DNA from: CAWAMD01 sp963783045
GTDB lineage: Bacteria > Actinomycetota > Nitriliruptoria > Nitriliruptorales > Nitriliruptoraceae
NCBI GenBank assembly: GCA_963783045.1
Contig: CAWAMD010000005.1
Span: forward strand, 620,001 to 684,000
Length of the DNA: 64,000 nucleotides
Direction: 5' to 3'
In this document: positions 46,168 to 55,987 of the stretch, piece by piece
How positions within the stretch are numbered: the stretch's first letter is position 1
Layout: every line of letters begins with the position of its first letter
The notes under the pieces: model-generated
Told to the model about the DNA's origin: nothing
Seen by the model: only the letters and a program-made list of their open reading frames with translations
Databases searched by the model: none
Translations under genes and position numbers: made by a program

Positions 46168-47430
46168 TCAGGTCGTGTAGTAGGCGTTCATGGCGACGTA
46201 GTCGGGCGTCAGGTCGGCGGTCAGGAAGGTGGCGGAGGACCGCCCGGCTCCGAGGTCGACGACGATGTCCACCCAGTCGCGCTCCATCGCGGCGGCGGCG
46301 CGCCCGCGGTCGAACGTCGTGGCGGTACCGAAGCGGCACACCTGCACGTCACCGATCGTGACCGACACACGCGCCGGCTCGAAGGGCACGTCGGTGAGGC
46401 CCATCGCGGAGAGGATGCGGCCCCAGTTCGGGTCCGCGCCGTGGAGGGCGGCGCGGAAGAGGACCGAGCGGACGATGGACCGCGCGAGCACCTCGGCGTC
46501 CTCGACGCGCTCGGCGCCGGTGACCGTGATCGCGCCGATGCGGGTGGTGCCCTCCCCGTCCTCGACGATCGCCCGCGCCAGGTCCGCGCACACGGCCTCG
46601 AAGGCGCGCTGCAGCGTGTCCGGGCCCGGCGGCTCGGAGGCCGTCCCGGAGGCCAGCGCGATGACGGTGTCGTTCGTGGAACCGGACGCGTCGACGCTGA
46701 TGCGGTTGAACGTGGTGGCCACGGCCCGACGCAGCAGCTGACGGCAGACGGCGGCCGAGAGCGGCGCGTCGGTGGTGATGACGGCGAGCATGGTCGCCAT
46801 CGTGGGCTCGATCATGGCGGCGCCCTTCGCCATGGCGCCGATCCGGCAGCTCCCGTGGTGGTCGCGGACCTCGTAGGCGACCTGCTTCGGGTGGGTGTCC
46901 GTCGTGATGATCGCCCGGGCCGCCCGCTCGGCGCCGGCTCCGTCGTCGTCCCGCGCGGCGTCGGCGATCACGTCGGGCAGGCCGGCGAGCAGCCGGTCCA
47001 TATCGAGCCGCTCGCCGATGAGGCCGGTCGAGCAGACCAGCACGTCCGAGGTCGCGACGCCGGCCAGCTCACCGACACGGGCAGCGGTGGCCTCGGCGTC
47101 GGTGAGGCCCTCGGCGCCGGTGCAGGCGTTGGCGGAACCGGCGTTGAGGATGACCGCCTGTGCGCGGCCGTCGGCGACGTGCCGCTCCGTGACGACGCAG
47201 GGGGCGGCCTTGACCCGGTTGGTCGTCGTGACCGCGGCGGCGGTGGCCGGCGCGTCGGCGAGCACCACGGCGAGGTCGGATGCGCCCGACGGTTTCAGCC
47301 CGGCGGTCACGCCGCCGGCGCGGAACCCCGCCGGGGCGGTGACGCCCCCGTCGATCGGGGTGAGGCCGCTGCGGTCGGCCGGTCCCCAGCGCGCGGGTCC
47401 CGCCGGTGGCTCGATGGGCGGCGGGGTCAC
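46168..47430 (-). CDS. argJ: Bifunctional ornithine acetyltransferase / N-acetylglutamate synthase
   Basis: Recycles the acetyl group from N-acetylornithine to glutamate. 420-aa Ntn hydrolase-like precursor that self-cleaves; the cleavage site context KGAAMIEPTMATMLA has the catalytic Thr after MEP/T. Other signatures are NAGSANACTGAEGL and SVDASGSTNDTV. GTG at 47430 overlaps the argC stop (GTGA). Presence of argJ means acetyl recycling and no need for argA/argE here. Confidence 0.96.
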   Translation of the reverse strand: MTPPPIEPPAGPARWGPADRSGLTPIDGGVTAPAGFRAGGVTAGLKPSGASDLAVVLADAPATAAAVTTTNRVKAAPCVVTERHVADGRAQAVILNAGSANACTGAEGLTDAEATAARVGELAGVATSDVLVCSTGLIGERLDMDRLLAGLPDVIADAARDDDGAGAERAARAIITTDTHPKQVAYEVRDHHGSCRIGAMAKGAAMIEPTMATMLAVITTDAPLSAAVCRQLLRRAVATTFNRISVDASGSTNDTVIALASGTASEPPGPDTLQRAFEAVCADLARAIVEDGEGTTRIGAITVTGAERVEDAEVLARSIVRSVLFRAALHGADPNWGRILSAMGLTDVPFEPARVSVTIGDVQVCRFGTATTFDRGRAAAAMERDWVDIVVDLGAGRSSATFLTADLTPDYVAMNAYYTT

Positions 47431-48452
47431 GGGTAGACCCCGACGGCCGTGAGCCCGGCGGTCTCCTCGAGGCCGAGCATCAGGTTCGCGTTCTGCAGGG
47501 CCTGTCCGGCGGCGCCCTTGCCGAGGTTGTCGATCGCGGCGGTGACGACGACCCGGCGGGTGCGCTGGTCGACGACGGCCGACACCTGGCAGCCGTTCGA
47601 GCCGGCCACGGCCTTGGTCACCGGGAACGTGCCGGCCGGCAGCACGTGCACGAAGGGCTCGTCGGCGTAGTGGCGCGTCAGTGCCTGGGTGATCGCGGCG
47701 GCGTCCACGCCGTCGTGCACCGTCGCGTAGCAGGTCGCCAGCAGCCCGCGGGGCATCGGCACGAGGTGGGGCGTGAACGACACCGGGTGGACGTCCACGC
47801 CGCCGAGCCCGCCGAGCCAGGCCTCGATCTCGCCGGTGTGGCGATGGGTCGGCGCGCCGTAGGCGGTGAAGCTGCCCGCGACGTGGGCGAAGTGGAGGTT
47901 CGGCTTCGGGCCCCGCCCTGCCCCGGAGGTGCCGGACTTGCCGTCGACCACGACGGTGGTCGTGTCGATCAGGTCGACGAGCGGGACGAGGGCCAGCAGC
48001 GCGGCCGTCGGGTAGCACCCGGGGTTCGCGACGAGGCTGGACTCGGCGACGGCGGTCCGGTTGAGCTCGGTGAGCCCGTAGGTGGCCGGCGCCAGGTCGG
48101 GGCGCGGGTGTTCCTCGCCGTACCAGGTGGTGAAGTCGGCAGCGGACAGCCGGAAGGCGGCCGAGAGGTCCACGACGCGGGTGCCGGCGTCCGCAAGCGC
48201 CGACCCGAGCTCGAGGGCGGGACCGTGTGGGGTGGCGACGAACACGAGGTCGAGGGCGGCGAGCCGCGCCACGTCAACGTCGTCGAAGGTCCCGAGCCCG
48301 GTCAGGTTCGGGTACAGCGACGCGACCGGCTCGCCGGCCTGGGAATGGGCGGCGACGCTCGTGATCTCGAGCGCGGGGTGCCCGGCCAGCAGACGCAGCA
48401 GCTCGGCACCTCCGTAGCCGGAGGCGCCCACGACGCCGACCTGGTGCGCCAC
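47427..48452 (-). CDS. argC: N-acetyl-gamma-glutamyl-phosphate reductase
   Basis: First gene of the arginine operon. 341 aa; NADP-binding VGVVGASGYGGAELLRLL, catalytic Cys in VANPGCYPTAALLAL, and KSGTSGAGR. GTG at 48452 with AAAGG upstream. The promoter and ARG box lie about 80-110 bp upstream. Confidence 0.97.
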   Translation of the reverse strand: MAHQVGVVGASGYGGAELLRLLAGHPALEITSVAAHSQAGEPVASLYPNLTGLGTFDDVDVARLAALDLVFVATPHGPALELGSALADAGTRVVDLSAAFRLSAADFTTWYGEEHPRPDLAPATYGLTELNRTAVAESSLVANPGCYPTAALLALVPLVDLIDTTTVVVDGKSGTSGAGRGPKPNLHFAHVAGSFTAYGAPTHRHTGEIEAWLGGLGGVDVHPVSFTPHLVPMPRGLLATCYATVHDGVDAAAITQALTRHYADEPFVHVLPAGTFPVTKAVAGSNGCQVSAVVDQRTRRVVVTAAIDNLGKGAAGQALQNANLMLGLEETAGLTAVGVYP

Positions 48453-48530
48453 GACGGTGTGCCTTTCGAACGAGATGGGTGCGTGCGACGGTCCTGACGT
48501 GACCACCGCGGCGACGTGCGGAACGTGCGG

Positions 48531-48544
48531 TGCATAGTTATACA
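48531..48544. promoter_or_regulatory. ARG box (ArgR operator)
   Basis: TGCATAGTTATACA is an imperfect dyad (TGYATA/TATRCA halves) and an AT-rich island in GC-rich DNA, matching the general ARG-box pattern. It overlaps the -10 of the argC promoter, a classical repression position, and argR is the sixth gene (seventh ORF) of the same operon. Confidence 0.75.
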
Positions 48545-48565
48545 GCACGATGCAGCAGCCTGCAA
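48537..48565 (-). promoter_or_regulatory. argC operon promoter
   Basis: Minus strand -35 TTGCAG (48565-48560), 17-base spacer, -10 TATAAC (48542-48537). The -10 lies inside the ARG box. Confidence 0.7.
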
Positions 48566-48706
48566 CGCGCCGCACGCCGCGAGCGTGGCGCCCGCCGGGC
48601 CGCTGACGCAAACCCGGACCCGTCCGGGCGGTCCCCGGGGCGCCGTAGGAAGGTCAGGGACCGTCGGGGCCGGTCAGGAGCCCGTTGAGGGCCGGTCAGG
48701 AGCCGG

Positions 48707-49132
48707 TCAGGGCGTCTCGGGCGGCTTGCGAAGCTCCTTGACCCGTCCCCGGTGCCGCTTGTTCTCGAGGCGTCGGCGCTTGGCCGCCCGACTCGGGCGC
48801 GTCTTCTTCCGCCGCTTCGGTGGCTTGATGGCCTCACCGACGAGGGACTGGAAGCGCGACAGTGCCGCCTCGCGGTTGCGGTGCTGCGAACGTTCCTCGG
48901 AGGACTGGAGGATGAAGACACCGTCGTCGGTGATGCGGTTGCCGAGGCGCTCGTGGAGCAGGCGCTTCTGCTCGTCGCTCAGGGACGGACTGGCGTCCAC
49001 GTCGAAGCGCAGCTCCACCTTGCTCGCCGTCGTGTTCACGCCCTGGCCCCCCGGCCCCCCGGAGCGGGACGCGCGGAACTCGATCTCGTTCTCGGGGATC
49101 GAGACCTTGCGGGACAGTCGGATGCCTGACAT
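48707..49132 (-). CDS. arfB: Alternative ribosome-rescue peptidyl-tRNA hydrolase ArfB
   Basis: Rescues stalled ribosomes by hydrolysing peptidyl-tRNA. 141 aa; catalytic GGQ in SRSGGPGGQGVNTTASKVELRFD, and a basic, helical C-terminal tail (KPPKRRKKTRPSRAAKRRRLENKRHRGRV) that would enter the mRNA channel. Length fits YaeJ/ArfB rather than full release factors. ATG 49132. Confidence 0.95.
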   Translation of the reverse strand: MSGIRLSRKVSIPENEIEFRASRSGGPGGQGVNTTASKVELRFDVDASPSLSDEQKRLLHERLGNRITDDGVFILQSSEERSQHRNREAALSRFQSLVGEAIKPPKRRKKTRPSRAAKRRRLENKRHRGRVKELRKPPETP

Positions 49133-49225
49133 GGGGTCAGCCTACGGGCTCTGATGGCCGGCATCCCGTCCATGGGTCCGGCGTGTCGACGGGGTAAGGC
49201 CCGACGGGAGGCCGGCCGCCAGCCG

Positions 49226-51068
49226 TCAGGTCAGGACGAACGACGTGACCGAGCCGGCGAGGCTCAGGGCGTTCCCGGCGGTGTCGGTGATCCCGCTGGT
49301 GCTCGTGATCGTCATGGGGCTGTTCAGGCCGACCGGAAGGCCCGGCACGGTCGGCGCGATGCTCACGACGGTGAACCGGAGCCTGTTCGGCGACGGCTTG
49401 GAGACCGTCGCGATGATCCCGTCGTTGACGAGGGACGCCACGGTCGTGTCCGCGTCGTGGAGCACGAGCGTGGCACCGCTGGCCGCCTTCACCGGCTCGC
49501 TGAAGGTGAGCTCGACGGTGTCACCCGCGTCCAGGATCCCGCTCACGAGCCCGCTGTGGGTCGCCACGATCGAGCTGATCGTGGGCGCGACCGTGTCGGT
49601 CACCGTGCCGCCCCCGCCTCCGCCGCCCGAGGTGGCAGCCTCGATGATGGTGGTGCCCGCCCAGGTCCCGAGGCCGGCCGGGTTGCCGGCGGCGTCGGTG
49701 ACACCGCTGATCGTGTCGAGGGTGACAGGACCGGTGAGCGTGCTCGCGAGGGACTGGACGGTGAACAGCACCTGGTCGGGCTGCGGCTGCGTCACCGAGG
49801 TGTTGCCGCCCGAGATGAGGCTCACCAGGCCACCGACGGCGTCGCTCAGACCCAAGGCGTGCGCCGGTGGCGGCCGTCACCGTCTCGTCGAAGGTGACGA
49901 GGATCTTGTCCCCGGTGTCGAGGATGCCGGGCAGCGTGGTGTCCGTCGGGAGGATGGCGGTGATGCTCGGTGGCACGACGTCGGTGCCGCCACCGCCTCC
50001 CCCGCCGCCCGTGACGGCCTCGATGATCGTCGTGCCGGCCCAGGAACCGAGGCCGGCCGGGTTCCCGGCCGCGTCGGTCACGCCGCTGAGGGCGTCCAGC
50101 GTCACGGGCGCGGGAAGGCTGGACCCGAGCGACTGGACGGTCACGAGCAGCTGGTCTGGCTGGGGCTGGGTGATCACCGCGCTGCCGCCACCAAGCAGCG
50201 AGGTGAGCGCGCCGGTGGCGCCGGCCACGTCGACGCCCGCGTCGTTCGCCGCCTGGACGACCTCGTCGAAGGTCATCAGGATCTGGTCACCGTCGTCGAG
50301 GACGCCCGGGAGCCCCGCGTCCGTCGGGATGACGCTCGTGAGCTCCGGCGGCAGCACGTCGACGGCGCCGGACTGGGTCGGACCCCACGCGCCCTGCTGG
50401 TCGAGGTAGGCCGCGCCCTGCATGACGAACGAGGCCATCTGCGCGCGGATCACGGGGTTCGACGGACTGTAGGTCGTGGGCCCCGTCCCGGACACGACGC
50501 CCTGGCCGGCGATGGCGTTGATGTTGCCCTCGTGGATGTTGCCGTCGTCGTCGGTGAACGCGTCCTGGCCTGCCGGCAGCGACGAGCCCGTCACGTACGC
50601 GAGCGCGTTGGCGACGAAGGTGGCCATCGCCGCACGGGTCACCTGCGCGCCGGGGCTGTAGGTCGTGCCGTCACCGGTGCCCTTCACGATCCCGGCGGCC
50701 GCGAGCGCGTTGACGTCTCCCTCGTGGATGTTGCCGTCGTCGTCGGTGAACGCGTCGGAGCCGGCGGGCAGGTCCGCGCCGGCGGTGCGAACGAGGTTGG
50801 CGATGAAGGTCGCCATCTGCGCGCGGGTGACGGTCGCGCCGGGCGAGTAGGTGTTGGCGCTGGTCCCCTTGGCGATTCCGTACTGCGCCATGCAGTCGAT
50901 GTTGTCCTCGTGGACGTTGCCGTCGTCGTCGCCGAACCGGTCGGCCTGGGTCTTGCCGGGTGGCGGACAGACGTTGGCGGTCGACGTGGCGGCGAGTGCC
51001 GCAGACGGGAGCAGTCCGATCGCGAGGACGGCGGTGGCACCGGACGCGAGCAGTCGACGCAGGTGCAT
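49226..51068 (-). CDS. SLH-repeat surface protein with Big-like domains (one frame break)
   Basis: Secreted cell-surface protein of about 613 aa if the frame is restored. Signal peptide (HLRRLLASGATAVLAIGLLPSAALAA), then three SLH-type repeats, each with a Asp/Asn-rich DDDGNxHExNI start and YSPxxxVTRAQMATFxANL core, then two or three Big-like/Calx-type beta modules (TSVIPTDAGLPGVLDDGDQILMTFDEVV; DAAGNPAGLGSWAGTTIIEAVTGGGGGGG). The frame changes near 49852-49858 (ATGAR / LGLSDAVGG), equal to one extra base; total length is 1 mod 3. ATG 51068 with GAGGGA. Likely anchors to wall polymer. Confidence 0.82.
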
Positions 51069-51269
51069 GGAGGGTCCCTCTGGTTGGCGTCGGCGTGGAA
51101 GGGCATGCGCGGAGAGCATCCCACGCTAGCAGGGATATCACGCTCAGTAGTCCAGAAACTACGGCCTATTCCGTCGTGCGACCGCTGGCCGAACCGGCCG
51201 GTCCGCACGGGCTAGTCCCCACCCGGACCCGTGACATCTCGCGGTTTCAGGAGCCCCGCCGAACCTGGG

Positions 51270-53726
51270 TCAGCGGCGCAGTGCCGCGCCGATCACCTCG
51301 GCCTCGCGGCCGACGGCCGCGATGACCTCGTCGGCGTCCTCGTCGGAGAGCTGGCGCTCCGGCGCCTGCAGACGCAGCCGGATGGCGACCGACCGCTTGC
51401 CGGGGCCGACCTGTTCGCCGCGGTACTCGTCGAAGAACCAGAGCTCGTCGAGCAGGTCGCCCGCCCCGGCACGCACGGCACTGGCGAGCTCGTCGTAGCG
51501 CACCGACTCGTCGGCAACGAGGGCCACGTCGACGGTCATGGCGGGATGCTTGACCAGCGAGGTCGCCTGCGCCGGCGGGAGGCCGTGGGCGACGTGCTCG
51601 AGCAGCGGCTCGACGAGGAGCTCGGCGACCACGACCGGTTCGGGCAGGTCCCGACGGGTCGCCTCGTCGGGATGGAGCTGTCCGACGATCCCGATCTCCT
51701 GGCCCCGCAGGTGCAGCGTCGCGGTCCGGCCGGGGTGGAACCCGTCCCGCTCGACCGCCCGGCGCTCGAGCATCCAGGTCGCGTCGTCCGGCGGTGCCAG
51801 CCGGGCCACGAGCTCGTCACAGACGGCGAGCAGGTCCTCGACCGACCAGGTGTCGTCCACGTCGAGCCACTGGACGCCGCCCCGCAGGCCCTGCGCCGCC
51901 AGCCCGATCGTGCGCGGCTGGGTGGGCAGCGGCTCGTCGCGGTCGTCGCGCCACTGCCACCGATCGCCGAACGCGCCGAGGACCGTGTCGAGCGGCCCAC
52001 CGGCCGGACGGAAGATGCGCCCGTACTCGTACACGGCGACGCCGGGCCGGCCCTGCCCGACGTTGCGCCGCACGGCCCCGAGCAACCCCTCGAGCATGGT
52101 CGGCCGCATCCGGCTCGCGTCCTTTGCGAGCGGGTTGGCGAGCTCGACACGGCCGCCGTCGGGCAACACCCCGAGGAGCACGTCGTCGCCGACGAAGGGC
52201 CGCGTCTGGGCCTCGTGGAATCCGCCTGCCCGGGCGGACGCGCCGACGGACCGCTCGGCCTGCTGGGCCGGGGTCAGCCCACCGCGCTGCGCGACGGGTG
52301 GCAGCATCGCCGGGATCCGGTCGTAGCCGTAGAGGCGGGCGACCTCCTCGGCCAGGTCGGCGGGGCGCACGAGGTCGCCACGCCACGACGGGGGGACGAC
52401 CTCGAGGACGTCCCCGCCATCATCGGTGACCGCGCAGCCGGCGCGGCGCAGCAGGTCGGCCTGTGCGTCGCCGGAGAGGTCGGCCAGACCGAGGAACGCC
52501 GCGAACCGGGCCGTGTCGTAGCCGATCGCGCCGCGCGGCTGGTCGGGCGAGCCGGCACTCGTGACACCGCCGTCGCGCCCACCGGCGAGCTCGGCGAGCA
52601 GGGCGGCGGCCCGTGCGGCGGCACGCTGGGCCCCGGCGGGGTCGACCCGCCGCTCGAACCGCATGCTCGCCTCGGACACGAGGTGCAGCCGCCGCGAGGT
52701 CCGCCGGACCGCGCCGGGATCGAAGATCGCGGCCTCGAGCAGGACGCGGGTCGTCTCGGTGCCGACCTCCGTGTCCGCACCGCCCATGACGCCCGCCAGG
52801 GCGACGGCGCGGTCCGCGTCGGCGATCACGAGGTCGCCCGGGTCGAGCACGCGTTCCTTGTCGTCGAGGGTGACGAGCCGCTCCCCCGGCCGCGCCCATC
52901 GGACGGCGATCCTCGGGCCGTGGAGCTGGTCCAGGTCGAAGGCGTGCAGCGGCTGCCCGAGCTCGAGCAGCACGTAGTTCGTCACGTCGACCACGTTGTT
53001 GATGGACCGGATGCCGCACGCCTCGAGGCGCTGACGCAGCCACCACGGCAACGTCCCGACCGTGACCCCTTCGACGGCCCAGCCGACGTAGTGGCTGCAG
53101 CCGTCGGTCGCCTCGATGTCGATCGGGACGGGCCCCTCGCCGGAGGGGGACGGCGTGTCCGGCTCGCGCAGCTCGCGGCCGAGGATCGCCGCGAGGTCGC
53201 GCGCGACGCCCAGGATCGAGTGGTGGTCGCCACGGTCGGCCTGCACGGCCACGTCGATGACGGGCTCGCCCAGCGGGAAGAGCTCGTGCGCGTCGACGCC
53301 CAGGGCCGTGTCGGACGGCAGCACCATGATGCCGGTGTGGTCGTCGGCGATCTCGAGCTCGCGCGCCGACAGGATCATCCCGTTGCTGAGGATGCCCCGC
53401 AGCTTCCGGGCCTCCAGCGTCATGCCACCCGGGATGGTCGCCCCTGGAGGGGCGTGCAGGATGACGTCGCCCTCGGCGAAGTTCCACGCGCCGCAGACGA
53501 CCTCGGTCTCGGTGTCGCCGTCCGTGACGCGGACGAACTGCAGCTTGTCGGCGTCCGGGTGCGGCTCGCGGTGGACGACCCGGGCGGTGCGCACACCCGA
53601 GGTACCGGCGCCCGGGCGGACGACCTCCTCCACCTCGAGACCGTTCGCGTTCATCACGTCGACGAGGTCGTCGACGTCGAGGTCGATGTCGACGAGCTCA
53701 CGCAGCCAGGAGACCGGGACCTTCAC
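51270..53726 (-). CDS. pheT: Phenylalanine-tRNA ligase beta subunit
   Basis: Charges tRNA-Phe together with PheS. 818 aa with the full beta layout: N-terminal MKVPVSWLRELVDID, an OB/EMAP tRNA-binding module (WNFAEGDVILHAPPGATIPG...LRGILSNGMILSARELEI), B3/B4, B5 and a C-terminal FDX-ACB anticodon domain (TVDVALVADESVRYDELASAV...LRLQAPERQLSDEDADEVIAAV). GTG at 53726 with GAAGGA upstream, 46 nt after pheS stop. Confidence 0.97.
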   Translation of the reverse strand: MKVPVSWLRELVDIDLDVDDLVDVMNANGLEVEEVVRPGAGTSGVRTARVVHREPHPDADKLQFVRVTDGDTETEVVCGAWNFAEGDVILHAPPGATIPGGMTLEARKLRGILSNGMILSARELEIADDHTGIMVLPSDTALGVDAHELFPLGEPVIDVAVQADRGDHHSILGVARDLAAILGRELREPDTPSPSGEGPVPIDIEATDGCSHYVGWAVEGVTVGTLPWWLRQRLEACGIRSINNVVDVTNYVLLELGQPLHAFDLDQLHGPRIAVRWARPGERLVTLDDKERVLDPGDLVIADADRAVALAGVMGGADTEVGTETTRVLLEAAIFDPGAVRRTSRRLHLVSEASMRFERRVDPAGAQRAAARAAALLAELAGGRDGGVTSAGSPDQPRGAIGYDTARFAAFLGLADLSGDAQADLLRRAGCAVTDDGGDVLEVVPPSWRGDLVRPADLAEEVARLYGYDRIPAMLPPVAQRGGLTPAQQAERSVGASARAGGFHEAQTRPFVGDDVLLGVLPDGGRVELANPLAKDASRMRPTMLEGLLGAVRRNVGQGRPGVAVYEYGRIFRPAGGPLDTVLGAFGDRWQWRDDRDEPLPTQPRTIGLAAQGLRGGVQWLDVDDTWSVEDLLAVCDELVARLAPPDDATWMLERRAVERDGFHPGRTATLHLRGQEIGIVGQLHPDEATRRDLPEPVVVAELLVEPLLEHVAHGLPPAQATSLVKHPAMTVDVALVADESVRYDELASAVRAGAGDLLDELWFFDEYRGEQVGPGKRSVAIRLRLQAPERQLSDEDADEVIAAVGREAEVIGAALRR

Positions 53727-53772
53727 GTTGGCGTCCTTCGTTGCCGACCGGCGGTCGGAGAGCGGTCAGTCG

Positions 53773-54819
53773 TCAGAAGCGGGCGAGGAAGCGGGCGTCG
53801 CTCTCGTAGAAGTCGCGGATGTCGGTGATGCCGTGCCGCAGCAGCGCGACCCGCTCGACCCCGATACCGAAGGCGAAGCCCGACACCTGGCCGGGGTCGA
53901 TCCCGCAGGCGCTCAGCACGTTCGGGTCGACCATGCCGGCACCGAGGATCTCGATCCAGCCGGTGCCTCCGCAGACCCGGCAGCCCGTCCCCGTCCCCCC
54001 GCAGAACCCGCAGGAGACGTCCACCTCTGCCGACGGCTCGGTGAACGGGAAGAACGAGGGCCGCAGCCGGATCTGGCGATCCGCGCCGAAGAAGGCGCGG
54101 GCGAACGAGAGCAGCGTCCCGCGGAGGTGGGCCAGCGTGATGCCCTCGTCGACGAGCAGGCCCTCGACCTGCTGGAACACCGGCGAGTGGGTCGCGTCGG
54201 GCGTGTCCTGCCGGTAGACGCGTCCGGGGGCCACGACCGCGATCGGCACGTCGTGGGTCAGCATGACGCGGGCCTGCACCGGCGAGGTGTGGGTGCGAAG
54301 GACCGTGCTGTCGCGGCCATCGGCGGTGCGCACGTAGATGGTGTCCATCTCCTGGCGCGCCGGGTGCTCCGGTGGGATGTTCATGAGGTCGAAGTTGTAG
54401 GTGGCGGCCTCGACCTCGGGTCCCTCGGCGACCTGGTAGCCGAGCCCGACGAAGGCGTCGACGATCTCGTCGAGGACCTGCGTGAGCAGGTGGGGGCGGC
54501 CGGGCCGCAGCCGCCGGGGCGGCAGGGTCAGGTCGAGACGCTCCTCCTCGAGCCGTTGCTGCAGGGCGTGCTCGGCCAGCGTGGCCTGGCGGGCGTCGAA
54601 GGCGTCCTGGAACTCGCGCTTGAAGCGGTTGACGGCCTGGCCGAGGGTCTTGCGCTCGTCCGGCGGGAGCGCGCCGAGCTGCTTCTGGATGGTGACGAGG
54701 TCGCTCTTGCGGCCGGTGAACCGGACCCGTGCCGCCTCGAGCTCGTCGAGGTCGTCGGCGGCAGCGACCGCGGCGAGCGCGTCGTCACGGAACCTGTCGA
54801 GGTCGGGCGTGGACGCCAC
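53773..54819 (-). CDS. pheS: Phenylalanine-tRNA ligase alpha subunit
   Basis: 348-aa catalytic subunit. Class II motifs include YNFDLMNIPPEHPAR, THTSPVQARVM (motif 1/2 region), GRVYRQDTPDATHSPVFQQVEGLLVD and GFAFGIGVERVALLRHG (motif 3). A Cys-rich insertion CGFCGGTGTGCRVCGGTGW is the zinc-binding type seen in actinobacterial PheS. GTG at 54819; no PheS leader peptide or T-box is visible upstream. Confidence 0.97.
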   Translation of the reverse strand: MASTPDLDRFRDDALAAVAAADDLDELEAARVRFTGRKSDLVTIQKQLGALPPDERKTLGQAVNRFKREFQDAFDARQATLAEHALQQRLEEERLDLTLPPRRLRPGRPHLLTQVLDEIVDAFVGLGYQVAEGPEVEAATYNFDLMNIPPEHPARQEMDTIYVRTADGRDSTVLRTHTSPVQARVMLTHDVPIAVVAPGRVYRQDTPDATHSPVFQQVEGLLVDEGITLAHLRGTLLSFARAFFGADRQIRLRPSFFPFTEPSAEVDVSCGFCGGTGTGCRVCGGTGWIEILGAGMVDPNVLSACGIDPGQVSGFAFGIGVERVALLRHGITDIRDFYESDARFLARF

Positions 54820-54898
54820 GGAACCTGCCCTTTCGCGGACGGCGGAGCGGAGCCGTCAGCGTAACGGGCACCTCGGGCGGGCACGGAACGCGACGCGG

Positions 54899-55946
54899 TC
54901 AGTCCGTGGTGCCGTCCCCGTCGATCGGCAGACGGACGTGGAAGGTGGCGCCCTCCCCGTCGTCCGAGTCACACCAGACCTGGCCGCCGTGGGCCCTGGC
55001 GAGCCCCCGGGTGATGTAGAGGCCAAGGCCCGTCCCGGCCCGGCGCTGCCCACGTCCCCGGCCGAACTTCTCGAAGATGAACCGGCGCTGCTCGGCGGGG
55101 ATGCCGGCCCCCTCGTCGCTGACCGTGAGCTCAACGTCGCGGCCGTCACGCACCAGCCGGACGGTGACGGCTCCGTCCGGCGCGTACTTCAGCGCGTTGT
55201 CGACGAGGTTGGTGACCATCTGCTCGACCTTGTCCGGGTCCGCGTGGATGCGCGGCACCGCGTCGTCGAGCGTCGAGGTGATCGTGCGCTGCAGCCCCTC
55301 GGGTCGGTGGCGGGCGCGGTCGACGACCCGCTCGACGAGCGCGCCCACGTCGATGGAGGAGCGGTGCAGCTGCACCCGGCCGGCATCGATCCGCGACACG
55401 TCGAGGAGCTCGGTGAGCAGGCGCGTCACCCGGTCGGCGTCCTCGTTGACCGTCTCGAGCATCGTCCGCTTCTGCTCGTCGCTGAACCGATCCCACTTGC
55501 TCAGCATCGTGCGGGTGAAGCCCTTGACGCTCGTCAGCGGCGAGCGGATCTCGTGCGAGACGGTGGCCACGAGGTCGCTGGCGGTCATGTCGAGGCGTTC
55601 CCGACGTTCCGGCGTGGCGGAAGGTGAGCACGAGCCCGTCGTCGATCCAGCGGCCGCTCATGGCCAGCGGGAGACGCCGTCCGTCCCGGACCACCGTGAC
55701 GATCCGCTCCGCCAGACGGTCGGCGACCGGGCTGCGTGCCGGGACGAACGCGTCCCCGCAGGACTCGCCGCTCCCGTCGACGACCTCGAGGGCCTTGCCG
55801 ATCGGTACCCCGACGTGCGCGTCGTCGAGTCCGAAGAGCCTGCAGGCACGCACGTTGCAGTGGACGATCGCGCGCTCGTCGTCGACGACCACGACGGCCT
55901 CCGGCAGGAGGTCGAGGGCCTCGAGTCCGAGCTTGGATGCTTCCAC
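54899..55946 (-). CDS. PAS domain sensor histidine kinase (one frame break)
   Basis: About 348 aa if the frame is restored. GTG 55946 (AGGAACGGGAA upstream) starts a PAS domain (EALDLLPEAVVVVDDERAIVHCNVRACRLFG, then ALEVVDGSGESCGDAF, GRWIDDGLVLTFRHA). The kinase follows with H-box TVSHEIRSPLTSVKGFTRTML, N-box QMVTNLVDNALKYAPDG, G1 VSDEGAGIPAEQ, F-box FGRG and G2 GTGLGLYITRGLARAHGG. PAS and kinase lie in different frames; the break is near 55609-55612 (extra base at GCCGGAACG). Cytoplasmic, no membrane helix. Partner regulator unknown. Confidence 0.87.
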
Positions 55947-55987
55947 GGCGTTCCCGTTCCTGGGGCGCGGCGACCTCCCGGTTCCCG

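Larger units (their letters stand above)
48453..48706. other. arg operon upstream spacer
   Basis: 254 nt between ArfB and argC, containing the ARG box and promoter; the ArfB-proximal part has short direct repeats of GGTCAGGAGCC type near 48674-48712 but no gene. Confidence 0.5.

Noticed and set aside
51231..53828. 865-codon plus-strand frame opposite pheT
   Set aside because: Complement of PheT; no recognisable domain.
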